Source: Kuschelorhynchus macadamiae (taxonomy: Eukaryota > Arthropoda > Insecta > Coleoptera > Curculionidae). Taken from it: a stretch of 64,000 nucleotides of DNA. Made by a program: the position numbers and the translations under genes. The notes under the pieces are model-generated. The model worked only from the letters and a program-made list of their open reading frames with translations. It made no database searches and was not told the origin of the DNA. The DNA lies in NCBI GenBank assembly GCA_030620095.1, contig JAUTXW010004493.1, positions 1 through 64,000 of the forward strand. Reading direction: 5' to 3'. Below, one piece after another: positions 25,208-37,969 of the stretch; the first letter of the stretch is position 1; each line of letters begins with the position of its first letter.

Positions 25208-26085
25208 ATGGTGGACTTAAAGAAAGATCTAGACGAATATCTTCTTTTGCAAAGCGATCAAAAGAAGAATTTTAAGCTGACAATACCAGCTATTCCTTTG
25301 CAAAAACCTAATGTTTCTAATTGGTTTAAAAAAGAACAGAATCAGCAAGACGAATCATGGTTTCAGGAGACGAAGAAGGAATGTTGTCCGAGTTTAGTAA
25401 GTTAAATGATATATTTGGCATTATTTAGGTCTTAATTTATACTATGAGGCTTTAACTGGTCAATATTTTTAGTGCCCTACTCTAATTGGTATTTTATTTT
25501 AGTCAAGATTTCAAAGGATGGTGCTTTTTGCATTATGTATAGGAATCGGAATTTTATGTTTTTCACTGTCATTGATGTACCTGCCAGTATTGCTCTTTAA
25601 AGCAAGAAAATTTGCTCTTTTATTCACATTAGGAAGCTTCTTCTTTGTTTTAAGGTATGTAGTTCATATGTGATGTTTGTTTAAGAATATATTCTCTTTG
25701 TGAATTATTTGTCACCTACATATATTGTCAACATGTTTTTATATTAGTGATAATAGTATATTTGAAAATAACATTTATATACCTACATAATTCCTTATTT
25801 CTCCTTAGTTTCTTCTTCTTGTGGGGACCACTAGCCTATCTCAAGCACATGTTTTCCCGAGAAAGGATAGCACTTACATTAACCTATGGAGGCACTTTAT
25901 TTGCAACATTGTACTGCGCTTTACATCTGCAGAGCACCCCTTTCACAGTCCTATTTGCAGTGGGTCAGATAGTCTCACTGCTGTGGACTGTAGTGTCGAA
26001 CATTCCTGGAGGAACTACTGGATTGTCTTTCTTTTCTAAGATGTTTTCGAGATCGGTAAGCGGAGGCAGTTCACTGCCAATCTAA
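25208..26085 (+). CDS. SFT2: Vesicle transport protein SFT2 family
   Basis: Exons 25208-25396, 25503-25654 and 25809-26085 join through GT/AG introns to about 205 residues. The first exon encodes a hydrophilic N-terminus (MVDLKKDLDEYLLLQSDQKK ...). Four hydrophobic segments follow, beginning FQRMVLFALCIGIGILCFSL and FALLFTLGSFFFVLS (family motif TLGSxFF), then FFFLWGPLAYLKHMF, ALTLTYGGTLFATLYCAL and FTVLFAVGQIVSLLWTVVSN. The tail IPGGTTGLSFFSKMF is characteristic of SFT2 proteins. The family consists of tetraspanning Golgi/endosome membrane proteins that assist fusion of retrograde vesicles with the Golgi; this role is taken from the family. The length is closer to SFT2D3 (SFT2C) than to the shorter paralogues. 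The start at 25208 is the first ATG of the frame. A polyadenylation signal AATAAA lies at 26189-26194. It is a host gene lying just right of the nested transposon block. Confidence 0.9.
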
Positions 26086-26194
26086 ATTTTAAATTGGTGA
26101 TTAAAGATGTCGATAAAATACACTATTCAGAATTGTGACATTTGCTATGTACCAAAGAAAGTAATTCTTTCAAAAAGAATATTTAGGGAATAAA

Positions 26195-28007
<1,813 letters not shown>

Positions 28008-28234
28008 CCGTTCAGAGGAAAAGTGGTCTAACTGCGTTAAAGAAAATATTTTAAAAATCGATGTTTTGCATTTGAGTGAATTAAAAAATCAAGGTTATAC
28101 TAAAAAAAAAGAGATACGTGTTTCTTCTAAACATGTGTTAAAATTTCACGTGATACCAATTTTCAAAGATTACGAGAATTTTTATTAGGTTTTTAATGCG
28201 CAATATCATTTTTCTAGTAATCATTTTCCAAGAC

Positions 28235-28285
28235 TTAGCGGAAAAGTGGTATAACTCATTGAGTTATATCACTATTCCACGTACA
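28235..28285. repeat. Subterminal palindrome of the Sola-like element
   Basis: ggaaaagtggtataactca and agttatatcactattcca face each other across three bases. Each arm matches the terminal repeat core; two more copies are at 30697-30717 and 30784-30803. They are likely binding sites for the transposase; this is an inference. Confidence 0.6.
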
Positions 28286-28672
28286 AGTTAATCTACTTTC
28301 ACAAAACTAATGGATTAATTACCTAAACTACACTTTTTTTTCTTTTATGCAAGAAGTTACACCTGTACTGATATTATTTTCACCTGAACTATCATAATCA
28401 AAACATTTTCTAAACCCTGTTTTTATATTTTTTACGATACCTTCTTTTATTGTTATTGTTATTTTGCCTATTATTTTCTATTATAAAATTTTAGTAAAAT
28501 ATATTTTTTCAAATAAAAATTAAAAATGATAAAGAAATTTAATAACAAAACACTATAGGTACTTATTATAAAACATTATCTTTATTATGGTAATACATAC
28601 TTTGAACAAAAAATGAAAATAAAAATACAGAGCTTAATAAGCATAACATTAACAAAAAGTTATTAAAAAAGA

Positions 28673-30547
28673 TTAGTCTTCCTCATCATTGTTTTCATAG
28701 TCAGATAATGGCCCAATATCGACTGCATCCTCTTTAGTAACTAAGTTAAGGAAGAACTGATGCTGAATAGGGGGAATCCACTGAAGAAGTTCTATCATAT
28801 CCTTCTTCTTGGCTAAAGTGACCGGTCTAGGAGAATCGTACAATGATTGTAGGACTACAGAAGAAAAGGAAGTGTGGGGTCTACCCTTGGCTGTTTTTTT
28901 TAGATCCAAGCTACTGAACTCCAAAACATCATTCAACGATTCCTTGTACAAAATTACGTAAGGAGTGCTGTCAAATCGTGGCCACTGGACTAGTAACCAC
29001 TTGAAAGGCACTTTGTTACTGTTCATTTTTCTTTTTGTGACCATCTGTTCTAAATTTTTGGTTGAGAAAAAATCTTCTTGGTTCATTTCGTACACCTGGA
29101 ACTTGGATTTTCTTGTATTACGTATTATTCGTATCCAGTCATCTTTAGTGTAAAGCACAGCCGGCTTAGCTGCCTTTTCAATGTGCCCAAAATCTCTATC
29201 ATTGGGCAAAAATGAATGGCCAGACACCATAAACTTGTGATCAACTTTACTAACACAATTGTTTGAACTCTCGACTATTGCTTTCCAAATAAGTGACAAC
29301 TTTATGTTCCTATTTTGGCCAGTACATGCGTCACTGTATGCGATGATGTGATTAATGTTGGCACAGTGAAGTTCGATGTGTTTCATAATGCACGAACCAA
29401 TTTCCTGAGATCCCCTAGAAGCAATTGTTTCATCCCAGATATACATGAATGCTTGGCCGGTTACAGTGTGATGAATACCCAAGTTATAAACGTACATGTT
29501 ACGCTTATAGTATGCGTTTGATGTTGAAAGTTTGGGGAAAGCTAACGCTTTCTGAAGATCGAAGGTCAAAACAATAGTGGAGTGTGATTCTCTAGAATCT
29601 TCCGTATCTTCTTTTAAGGCACTTCTTGCTTTTTCGGCTTTTCGCAAATGCAGCTGATGCTCGCTTTCTAGTTCACTCTTTTGAGGTCCCTCAGGTAAAA
29701 CAGATATTTTTATTTTGTACTTATCACACCTCGAACAAGTATCCTTTCTAGGACTATGGAACGACAGGTTAAATTCTTTATTAAATATGTCCCTATAAAT
29801 GTGTTCTTTAACAACTTTTTCCTGAAAACCCTGCTCTTCGCAATACTGCAAATACAAATTGTATAATTTGCGGATATTGAGTTCAGGGCATAAGTATTTC
29901 CTGTTCGGGTTATGAGCCCTGGTATAATGACTTTCAAATCGTGGAAAAAGTCCGATATGTTCCCTAACAACATTAAGGTCATCGTCAGATATTTTATGCA
30001 CACATTCCTTTTTTCCGCGAAGGTCTTCCCCTGGTAGTTTGCCCAATTCCTCTTTTTTTAGAAGTCTTTAAAGTCTCCCGTTTGAGATAACAAAGGTATC
30101 CAAGAAGTACTTTTTACAAACTACGACGCTGTTTGTTTTAATATTCAAAATGTATTTGTATGTTACAGACTTAGGCCCCTTTGGCATCTCGGCATCTTCA
30201 TTAGGACGTCGTTGTTTCACGGGAACTCTCTGCACAAGTCCAGAAATATAGGTATTTTGCCGAGAAAAATCGCTTAAACTCCAAAAACGCAAAAACAAGC
30301 TGTTTCTTTCCTGCTCACTAACATAGTTATTGCACCTCTTTACACAGCCACATGTTATATTTTTAAAAGTCTTTGCAGGAATAATCTTGCCTTTACCAGT
30401 AATATACGCCTTTCCGGAATTCCTTTGGATTCGAGCCTTGGTTTTTTTATGTTCACTATTGTGTCGTACACGTTTCTTTCCCTTCGGTATACGATTTCCG
30501 TCAGTATTCATTACATCATCTGAATCACTCATGGCCTTTGTAAACAA
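28673..30547 (-). pseudogene. Sola-like / DUF7869-type transposase with one in-frame stop
   Basis: One frame runs from about 30547 to 28673 (about 620 codons), broken only by a TAA at 30068-30070 (SNGRL stop RLLKK). N-terminal part: basic, then ITCGCVKRCNNYV, a Cys-rich motif. After the stop: RKDTCSRCDKYK (CxxC), LTFDLQKALAFPKLST (D), AYSDACTGQNRNIK (D), GHSFLPNDRDFGHIEK, and an acidic tail. These blocks match a widespread insect protein group that I associate with Sola-type transposases. The superfamily name comes from memory and is tentative; the transposase nature is firmer. The single stop suggests recent inactivation or translational readthrough. A more diverged relative lies at 49099-51294. 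Confidence 0.75.
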
Positions 30548-30836
30548 ATCACATTGATAAACTCGAATAAATAATAATTATTTTTGCTACTATGCTACGC
30601 AGTTAACTACTGGAAAGTACACATTAAAATAAACCAGAATAAACGGCGAACAGGCGGGTAGTTGCAAGCAGCGCGGCCGGTGCGGTGCAGTGCCTTGACT
30701 TATACCACTATTCCAGCAAACGCATGAATATTGTTGATAGGAATAACGTTAGAGTTCTATTTTTTCAGCTGTTATTAAAATTTGACTTATACCACTTATC
30801 CACTGAATATATTACACCCCTAGGAACCAAAATACT

Positions 30837-31264
<428 letters not shown>

Positions 31265-31435
31265 TACGAAAAAAAGGTTACTTAAACCTTTGTATTATTT
31301 TTATATTTATGATATTTTTACATTTACATTATTTCTACAGCAGAGTATCTTACAGTTTTTGAACTTCTAACTATTTACGGAGTACTGATATCAAGAGAGT
31401 TATATTAATTATAGGGTACAAAGCTTATATTTAAA

Positions 31436-32354
31436 CAGAGCTGGGCAAAATGTTTTTAGGAAGTATTTAAATACTAAATACCTATTTAAAACCAAAGGTA
31501 TTTAAATAGTAAATACTTTTCTCTGAAAGTAAGTGTTTAACTTATAAATACTCTCAGTATTTAAAACTATTGGTGGTCAAATACTTTTAGTGTATTTAAA
31601 TACTTTTAGGGTATTTAAACTCCTTTATAGAATAGTAAATATCTTTTTATTTTAAATAAATTCTTTGCAAGAGTCAAACTTTTAATGAACTTTTTGATTT
31701 AAAGCTTATTACATGCCTTTTTTCATTAAGCAATGTTATTGCATATATGGTATGAAGATTCCAAAGTAACTCGCCTTGCAAAAAAAATTAACATTTAAGC
31801 ACACAAGCTTGATTAGCTTCACAAAATGACGGTTGAAGAAAAATTCAATAATTTTCGTATCGGGTAATCATAATTTCCGGACTGTATCTTAGAATCCCAT
31901 CGTTGGCATGGCAATGCTGAGATGACTAGTTTCGAAACCAATTAAACAAACGTCGGACCGCCATGCCATCAATCAATCAGCGCACAGGAAAAGAGAAAGA
32001 AAGGGCGAATCCCGAACAAGAACGGCCAAAAAAAATTAAAAAGTCTGAAAACCGAATCATATGATTTTGGAATATATAGGTTGTCCAAGAAAATTGTAGC
32101 ATGTTGCTCATAAAATATAGTTTTTTTTTTACGGAATCCATACTTTTAAGCAGTTTTTAATTATCCTTAATCTACAACAGATAATATGTGCGTAGTTGCG
32201 TAGAATATAATAACTGGTTATATACACATTTTATGTTTCATCTTATAAAAAGTCCACTTTATGTGTATATATGGTGGTTAGGTGGATCATTATGTAATAG
32301 AAAAGTATTTAAATACTAAAGAGTATTTACAACTACAAATACTGCCCAGCTCTG
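31436..32354. mobile_element. hAT-type non-autonomous element, 919 bp
   Basis: Terminal inverted repeats cagagctgggca (31436-) and its inverse tgcccagctctg (to 32354), flanked by tatttaaa (31428-31435) and tattcaaa (32355-32362), an 8-bp duplication with one mismatch. Subterminal regions carry many copies of the palindrome gtatttaaatac. There is no transposase frame. Confidence 0.8.
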
Positions 32355-32362
32355 TATTCAAA

Positions 32363-32984
32363 GAAGCTATATTGAAGAAAATTGAAATTGATGGTATGAG
32401 GCAGTGTTGTGTTTCGAACTCATTGACACCAAAATATCAACGGTACATAAAATCCTTAGGTTAAAAATAAAAAATCTCCAAAAATATTCGCTTAGTTTTA
32501 CATAGCCTTAAATCCACAAACTACTTGTACTCTCCTTGAATCCCATACGGCGTCCGCCAATTAGTCACTTTAGGGTAATATGGTTGTAAGATTTGCAAAA
32601 AGCGTCCTGTAAAATAATTTGATGAGCAAAAAAAAGGCTACACTTTCATAACTATACAATTAATACAACCCATTTAATAATTACGTTTTCACAAATAAAT
32701 TGAAGAGAAACAAAAAAGGTTGTCGTGTTAATATTCGATCCACTAACATCGATAAAACGCCCATTCCCAGCCGGGATATTTACGAAGTCACCTAACGTTT
32801 GTTTTCAATTTCGTTAAGGTTTTTATATTGAGGTCGTTAGATAGACGATATTGATTTAACTGATTAAATTACTTAAAAAAAGCCTACCCTGCGCTAACCA
32901 AAACGCAGTCCGATTTTTATAATGCAATTAGACACAAAAGTATCGTTTTTGTTCAAAAAAGATATTAAAGAAAAGTAATCACCG
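32363..32984. other. Noncoding stretch
   Basis: No gene or clear repeat recognised. Confidence 0.4.
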
Positions 32985-33078
32985 GCGCCGGGATTGGAAC
33001 ATAGAACTGCTGCAATGCTAAGCCAGAATCACAGATTAATTAATCTGTGCCGGAACTCTACCACTAGACTAGCAGACC
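32985..33078 (-). repeat. tRNA-derived SINE head or tRNA pseudogene
   Basis: On the minus strand, ctagtctagtggtagag matches a polymerase III A box and gttccaatcccgg a B box. They are about 60 bases apart with an inserted palindrome (agattaattaatct). The acceptor arms do not pair, so it is not a functional tRNA. Confidence 0.55.
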
Positions 33079-33601
33079 TTACAAGTTACAACAAAAAATG
33101 AACGGGCTTTGTTTAAATGTATTAACAAAATGGTTATGCTCATGACAGACCGGTAGTAGATCTGAAAGGAGGGGAAAGCTTAAGGTAATTTAAAAGAAAA
33201 TATATGTTTTAAAAGTTATTAATAGTTGAAATGTCTGGTCTTTTTGGATGAGGTTTACAGCTCGAAAATATTTACGTGCCCCTTCCTATATCTGCTTTAG
33301 CATATCCAAAAACATAACAAGTGCAGAAGTCTGCTCTGTTTATAGTAACACTAATTAGAAGAGAGAAACGTCAACCATATCCAAAGAGCGACTAAATCTT
33401 GAGCTTAGCTGCTAAAAAAACCGATAGAGGACAAATGACGGTAGAACAAAGACCGAACGATATTTTAAAATTATAATAGCCAATAGAATAACTATAAGAC
33501 CTAATCAGGGCTTATAGTTATTCTAACTTACTTTGATACTTTTTAAAACACAATTGAAGACAAAATTATAGGTACATAATAGGAAAAACAACAAAAAAGA
33601 G

Positions 33602-33675
33602 ATCGTCTGGCGGTATAAAACACACGACTTCTTCAATGGAAGTAGAGTGCGCTACCAACGAGCAAGCAGAGCCCG
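33602..33675 (-). repeat. Second tRNA-like sequence, decayed
   Basis: Minus strand: gctcgttggtagcgcac gives a good A box; the B box region (gaagtcgtgtgttttatacc) is degenerate. Short blocks after it resemble those after the copy at 32985, so both may be one SINE family. Confidence 0.4.
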
Positions 33676-33794
33676 CACTAAACATTTAACAAACTTTTGT
33701 TTAATGCCGATATTTTCAGTTAACGTTCGTTAGAAGCGTCTATGCATATTAGGCAGTTTTTTTTGAGATTATGTAAAAAAAAGTCAGGGGCTGG

Positions 33795-34430
33795 TCTTTC
33801 GAAACGCTTCGTGGAAGGCAGCCCTTTGTGTTTTTAACATAACTGGTTACACGTGTTCGGTTTTGATGCTTTGTTTCGGGGGGAGGCGGGAGACTTAACT
33901 GCTCAGTGTGGAAACTAACGACACCGCTAGAGAGGAAGCAGATGCTGTAAACGTGTAAGGCCTATTTGTTTCTGTCTTCTATCCTGTTCGTCTGCGCAGT
34001 TCTACATAGATTAGCGTAATGTTCGCTATGAAGCCGGAGTAAGAGGGTAACTCGAAAAAAAGGTCATTTCGTGATACCAGTAGTACTCTCAAGGGGCACC
34101 TAGTGAAAGCCAAGATGCATTAGAAAAATTTTATAAAGAAAGAAAAATTTAAAGATAATTGAAATTTGGAACAAGACGGACGTCCAGGACATGATTCAGA
34201 GTCAGACCAAATCTTGGACGCTGAGAGAATGGGCTGGCAAATTATTCCAGTAGGAATAGAGCCAAAATCACTCAAGTCAAAGCAAAAGAAAGCCGAGATG
34301 CATTTCAGCGATTAAAGAAAATAGGAGTGTTTAAAAATATTTGTAAGAATCGGGCTGTTTCGGGACCTTAGAGTTTGCCATCCGGACATACGACCGATAA
34401 CGTCTCCAAACTGGAATAACGTGTAAATCA
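33795..34430 (+). repeat. Retroposon family D, copy 2
   Basis: Matches 14133-14600 in order (cacgtgttcggtttt, ctcaaggggcacctag, gataacgtctccaaactgga), with an extra segment of about 150 bp (34170-34320) bracketed by a repeated gccgagatgcatt block. Its 3' part is interrupted by the hAT MITE at 34439. Confidence 0.7.
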
Positions 34431-34438
34431 TCTGGGAG

Positions 34439-35052
34439 CAGTGTTACCAATCGGTGTGTAATTACACGGTTTTCGTGTAATTTGAAGTCGATGCGTGTAG
34501 TATTCGTGCCCTCACCAAAAGTGTTTAATTTTCGTGCGGCATGTAACAGACAAATTATATTCTGTGGTCAGCGTCAGCCAACTGTTCAAGCCGAGTTAAG
34601 CACTCCACTGGAAGTTGAACGATTGGCAAGTGATGCAAAAACTATACTTATTGCATTGCAAGTAGAATATAGAAAAAGGTACACATAGTTAGCGCCCGGA
34701 TTCGTTTGACAATAGACAAATATTTTTAGTTATTTATTGGGCCGATAGTTAAAATTACAAGTAGAAGATAGAAAAAGACGCGTATAGTTAGCGCTCGGAT
34801 TCGTTTGACAATAGATAAAGATGTATTAGTCTCGTAAATTAATAAAAGTATATTTTTTCTGCATGACCCAGTAAGTTCTAACAGTATGATAGCTAATTAG
34901 CATAACTTTTTTTTTGGTCATCAAATTTGAGATAGAAAATCCCTTGCCGTTCACGATTTCGGGTGTACAATCTGACAGCACTGATGGTGTGTAAAAGTGT
35001 GCTATTTGAAAAGCTGCAGTTGCAATTTGCCAATTTTATGTTGGCAACACTG
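34439..35052. mobile_element. hAT-type MITE, 614 bp
   Basis: Ends cagtgttaccaa and ttggcaacactg, flanked by tctgggag (34431-34438) and tctgggaa (35053-35060), an 8-bp duplication with one mismatch. The short open frame inside (34482-34688) has no recognisable domain. Confidence 0.82.
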
Positions 35053-35234
35053 TCTGGGAAGACCGTCCCAACTCAGACTAGGTCACGGAATTTTGGCACA
35101 ATTCTCTGATGGGCAACCGGCAAACATATCAATGTCACTTTGCTCCTTTATTGTCAGGTTCTGTGTTTGAATTACGTTTTCTAGTATTTGTAATGCTATT
35201 TTTTCGCTCAAATGTCTGGAAGTGATTTGACTTG

Positions 35235-35825
35235 ACTTTCCTGTTTATCCTGTTACGTAACAGGACATATTGGTTTTGCTACAAGGCAGTCGCCAGATTG
35301 CTCTCCGCCCGGGACTTAATCAGAGCTGGGGCAATCCTCTCAGATGATTTACACCTTATTCCAGTTTGGAGACGTTATCGGTAGGATGTTCGGATGGCGA
35401 GCTCGAAACTCCCAGACACCCAATATCTTTAAAATACTTCTTGATTTTTCCTCTTTAAATATCTGAAATGCATCTTGGCTTCCACTAGATGCCCCTTGAG
35501 ACTACTACTGATATCACGAGATGAGCCTTTCTTTCAAGCTATCCCCTTACCCCTCCCACTCACGCCACGTAGCGGCCATTACGCTAATATACTTTGTAAA
35601 GCTGCGGCAGACGAACAGGATAGAATGCAGGAACAACTATGTCTTACACGTTCACAGCGTCTGCTCCTTTTCTAGCGGGGTCGTTAGTTTCCACACTGAG
35701 CGGTTCAGTCTCCCGTTTCCCCCCGAAATAAAGCAGCAAAACCGAACACGTGGAACCACTTATGTTAATAACATAGATGTCTGCCTTCGACGAGATGAAC
35801 CGGAAGACTGGTCTGGAAGTGTTTC
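35235..35825 (-). repeat. Retroposon family D, copy 3 (inverted)
   Basis: Reverse complement of the 14133 copy over nearly its whole length, from the cctgttacgtaacagg palindrome near its 3' end to the cttccggttcatctcgtcg start. With copy 2 it forms a large inverted pair around the MITE. The open frames at 35475-35865 are accidental. Confidence 0.75.
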
Positions 35826-36026
35826 CTATTTGACCCGTAGTGGTTATGTTAAAGTGCCAATATGATCAAAAGATCCATATTTATTAACAATGTTGATCAC
35901 ATGATATGTCAAAGAAAGCTGACAAAATAGGTTAAGGTGGCCCCTAGAAGACCTGTCGATGACTTTATTCGTTATTTTAAAACGGTCTTGGGTTATCAGC
36001 AATGCATATAGGAAGAAATAGCTAAA

Positions 36027-36959
36027 ATGGACGAAGTTTCAGATGATTCCATTATAGAAAATACTCCAGAGAAGAAAAAAATCAAAGTTTTTAAACGTAA
36101 ATCTAAACTACGAGACACTAATTTTAAGAAACAGGAAATATCTAAAGAGTTGAAAAATGATAGCAATGGCTCCCACCTGCTGCAAGAATTAGTTGAGGAA
36201 TTTGAAAAAAATATTACTCAAAAAATAGATACAAATTTAGAACTTACTTTTAAGAATGAGGGAAACAATACTAAAAATAAATATTTGTCACAGAACTGTT
36301 CTTTATCAGAGTGCAAAGTAAAATTTCAAAACACTCTTGATAAAACAGAAAAAGTTCGGTACAGAGGTGTGACTGAACCTTTATTTAAACCTTTTTCTAA
36401 AAATACACATAAGCTGTATGTGTTTTACTCTATTGAGGAAGTTCTAACTTTTTCAACAAATTATTTTCCCAAAAATAGTCACATTCAGCTTGTAGGGGTT
36501 GTCAGATATTCTGAAGTCAAAAAAACATTTGTACTTTGTAGTATAGAACAGACATATTTTGAGAGAGTGAAAATTAAACTCGATTTTAGGGAAGTGCCTG
36601 AGAAACCCATTATTGGGGACAAAATAACAATATTTGGGTTGTTCACGTTTGATGGGCAAGTGCCTATTGTTGTGGCAAAGTTTTTCCAAAAATTTACTGT
36701 GATATATTCATCTTATATAGAATTAATGTTAAGATTAAGGACCACAGTGCCTCAAGAAAATTTCGAAATGATTTCTGGTGAAAACAGCTTGAACAATGAT
36801 TCATTGGCTGATCAGGAAGCATACGAAATGGAAGAGTACTGTGATGTATTGATACAAACCCTGAGTGAAAAACAGGAGCATGATCCATTTGAAACTGGCC
36901 AGTTGGGAGATGAAACATTGTGTGCATTTTTGGATGACATATCATTTGAAAACTTGTAG
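36027..36959 (+). CDS. Uncharacterised 310-aa protein with OB-fold-like centre
   Basis: A single open frame from the first ATG (context aaaatgg) to TAG at 36957-36959, with a polyadenylation signal (AATAAA) near 37143. I do not recognise the family. Residues 1-105 are charged and probably disordered, with a basic cluster (KKKIKVFKRKSKLR). Residues about 110-235 look like a compact beta domain: KPFSKNTHKLYVFYS, HIQLVGVVRYSEVKKTFVLC, KIKLDFREVPEKPIIGDKI and TIFGLFTFDGQVPIVVAKFF. The alternation GVV-x-YS ... GDKITIFGLF ... VPIVVAKFFQKF resembles an OB fold of the kind in Stn1/Ten1/RPA2-like and insect telomere proteins; this is an inference from pattern only. The C-terminal 75 residues are acidic (MEEYCDVLIQ ... 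FLDDISFENL). It could be a fast-evolving single-strand DNA-binding or telomere-capping protein, or a retrogene. It has no transposon repeats of its own. Confidence 0.7.
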   Translation: MDEVSDDSIIENTPEKKKIKVFKRKSKLRDTNFKKQEISKELKNDSNGSHLLQELVEEFEKNITQKIDTNLELTFKNEGNNTKNKYLSQNCSLSECKVKFQNTLDKTEKVRYRGVTEPLFKPFSKNTHKLYVFYSIEEVLTFSTNYFPKNSHIQLVGVVRYSEVKKTFVLCSIEQTYFERVKIKLDFREVPEKPIIGDKITIFGLFTFDGQVPIVVAKFFQKFTVIYSSYIELMLRLRTTVPQENFEMISGENSLNNDSLADQEAYEMEEYCDVLIQTLSEKQEHDPFETGQLGDETLCAFLDDISFENL

Positions 36960-37635
36960 GATCATATATTTTGTAATTATTGTCTCATTGATATTTATCT
37001 AGAACCAGAGTGGGGTAACAACTAAGTTAAGAATTTTCATATACTGATGGTTATTGTTTATACTTTAAGTAGGGTTACCAGGTATCCTATTATAATTATA
37101 TGAGAATAAAAAGAACATAATACAATCAACCAATCAGTTTTCAATAAAGTGATTAAACTTTTAGGAAAGGCCATTATTCATTCCTGCAAAAAGATTCACT
37201 TAAAAGAATAAGTTGAATGTACAGGTGGACATTGTACGTGGACTTAAGTACCTACTAATACATTTTCTTTGCTACATACAATCAAAAGTTTTTGTGAAAT
37301 TTTTCTTAGTGTTTTTTTAGTTTTCTTTATGTGCTAAGTTTTTGTAAGAGGATCTAAGATTTTTTTTTTCTCAAAGTGATTACAGTACCCAAAAACTTAA
37401 AATTAACTACTCCCAAATACCCTTGTCCTCTTTTTTGCTGGGATAAATCTGGTAACTCTAGCTTTAAGTAGTGTGGAATATTTTGTAGATATTTTCATCA
37501 AGTTGGATCATTAGCCATATTTTTTAAACATATATTATTAATTATTTGTGTGTATTTTGTATATCACCTTTTTTATATTTGTTTGTTATATATTTTGTTC
37601 TTATTTTAACTTCTTTTTTACTTAAGATTCATACG
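36960..37635. other. 3' UTR and noncoding stretch
   Basis: Contains AATAAA near 37143 and AT-rich DNA; nothing else recognised. Confidence 0.5.
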
Positions 37636-37842
37636 TAGCTTTTTTTTGACCAATTTAATGGTCTATGAAAACTATTTGTCGAATGTTTTGCAAAAGGGGA
37701 ATTCTGTTGATGCAATGTACACTGACTTCTCAAAAGAATTTGACAGGGTTAATTATTGCTTACTTATCGATAAGTCCTAACACTGGAACCTGTGGTGGAA
37801 GATAGATGAAAATACAAGAGTTCTAACCACACTACCCTACAA

Positions 37843-37905
37843 CTTGTTACGTTCTGGACGCGCGTTTCGCTAACCAAGTTAGCATCATCAGCAGATGATA
37901 TAAAC
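37843..37905 (-). ncRNA. Hammerhead ribozyme motif (type I, Penelope-element kind)
   Basis: Read on the minus strand: helix I 5' strand ...tctg, core box CTGATGA (37885-37891), helix II gctaac/gttagc with a ttg loop (plus one extra T before it), core box GAAA (37865-37868), a minimal helix III (ac/gt around gcgc), cleavage triplet GTC (37857-37859), then caga, which pairs with tctg to close helix I. Short helix III is typical of hammerheads in Penelope-like elements. The mirror copy on the plus strand (37907-37969) reads CTGATAA, a change of the conserved G, and should be inactive. Confidence 0.72.
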
Positions 37906-37906
37906 A

Positions 37907-37969
37907 GTTTATATCATCTGCTGATAATGCTAACTTGGTTAGCGAAACGCGCGTCCAGAACGTAACAAG
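37907..37969 (+). ncRNA. Mutated hammerhead motif, plus-strand mirror copy
   Basis: Same helices and GAAA and GTC boxes as the minus-strand copy, but the first core box is CTGATAA, lacking the catalytic G. Confidence 0.6.

Larger units (their letters stand above)
28011..30807. mobile_element. Sola-like DNA transposon between two TA tracts
   Basis: The left end ttcagaggaaaagtggtcta (28011-) and the inverted right end at about 30784-30807 (ttcagtggataagtggtata read inward) form imperfect 24-bp terminal repeats. The element carries a minus-strand transposase (28673-30547). The core of the repeat (gtggtataa) recurs inside both ends. The exact outer boundary and target duplication are unclear: the left end is 4 bases from the TA tract and the right end about 30 bases. 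Confidence 0.65.

Noticed and set aside
32985..33078. Functional tRNA gene
   Set aside because: A and B boxes are present but acceptor arms do not pair and the body is too long.
35475..35865. Overlapping open frames of 66 and 114 codons
   Set aside because: They fall in a retroposon copy; the matching region at 14133-14716 is not open in the same frame.
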